Origin: Hippopus hippopus
Lineage: Eukaryota; Mollusca; Bivalvia; Cardiida; Cardiidae
DNA: 64,000 bases
Reading direction: 5' to 3'
Assembly: GCA_946811185.2 (NCBI GenBank)
Contig: OX328109.1
Location: forward strand, 34,952,129 to 35,016,128
Part shown: positions 63,750-64,000 of the stretch, in pieces
Numbering within the stretch: the first letter of the stretch is position 1
Layout: each line of letters begins with the position of its first letter
Notes under the pieces: model-generated
Databases searched by the model: none
Told to the model about the DNA's origin: nothing
What the model saw: only the letters and a program-made list of their open reading frames with translations
Translations under genes and position numbers: made by a program

Positions 63750-64000
63750 AAGTTGATGCAATTCTACATAAAGTAGAAAATATTATTGGGAAAAGGAGAA
63801 AATGTTTTTTACCGGCTTTTTCTCCTTTAGTAACAATGTTTTTCAAAAGCTGTCTAAGGTTTGTAAAAAGAAGGAGTTGTTTGGTAAAGGGTTAACCAGA
63901 CAACAAAATTTTAGATCCTTAAATAACCCTTTACCACCAATCACGACTTTTAACGACCCTGAATAAGAAGCCTTTTGAAAACATTGTGGGAAAAGGAGAA
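63750..64000. mobile_element. Two or three family A pieces running off the window
   Basis: 63750-63894 (-), an end fragment 63896-63925, and a plus copy from 63923 that is cut by the window edge in its left hairpin arm. Confidence 0.8.

Noticed and set aside
1..64000. CRISPR-like spaced palindromes
   Set aside because: Repeats are irregularly spaced, inverted in both orientations and TTAA-bounded in a eukaryotic genome.

Overview
This is a eukaryotic, AT-rich, repeat-saturated window, and I infer an invertebrate, most likely a bivalve mollusc. The reasons are short exons separated by kilobase introns, tRNA-derived SINEs, and pearl-like/Helitron-like elements carrying CGTC or GACC tetranucleotide tracts. 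A very dense family of palindromic TTAA-terminated MITEs adds to this. The species call is inference; the gene and repeat calls are read from the sequence.

Two split protein-coding genes are convincing, and they face each other. (1) Plus strand, 221-16115: the last ten coding exons of a FAD-dependent oxidoreductase of the geranylgeranyl/menaquinone-reductase (ChlP/GGR-like) family. All splice phases are compatible and the gene ends in a TAG stop; at least its extreme 5' end lies before base 1. (2) Minus strand, 38962-28508: six coding exons of a cytospin (SPECC1L/SPECC1-like) protein. They give a 1,090-residue model with a coiled-coil core, a Ser-rich linker and a C-terminal calponin-homology (CH) domain. 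Its 5' untranslated exon(s) and promoter are not identified and may lie to the right of 38962. The two genes converge on a 12.4 kb intergenic region (16116-28507).

The rest is transposon landscape. Family A (TTAA-ended, about 228 bp, 65-nt hairpin core) has roughly 100 recognisable copies or fragments and covers perhaps a quarter to a third of the window (eye estimate). It occurs in introns of both genes, inside other repeats and inside itself. Other families are: family B MITEs (long inverted ends, GAGCCATGCTCTG); two tRNA-derived SINE families; short hairpin repeats (family C); and Helitron/pearl-like elements with hairpins at their ends (11614-12724, 12872-14086, 42383-43323, 45665-46244, 48945-50083). 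There is also a 2.8 kb element bounded by inverted GTTTCGCCCC minisatellite arrays (17202-20009) with a degenerate zinc-finger remnant. Three 1.3-1.5 kb CAGGG/CAGTG-ended hAT-like elements complete the list (32210-33677, 55425-56819, 57902-59192); the last carries the first exon of a ZNF862-like TTF zinc-finger gene.

Layout: 1-16115 reductase exons with repeat-filled introns; 16116-20640 foldback repeat, MULE-like candidate and a second TTF-finger fragment; 20640-28507 MITE field; 28508-38962 cytospin gene; 38963-64000 MITEs, SINEs, Helitron-like and hAT-like elements with no further recognised cellular gene. Insertion order can be read directly in several nests: MITE in SINE, SINE in MITE, Helitron-like in MITE, and MITE in MITE.
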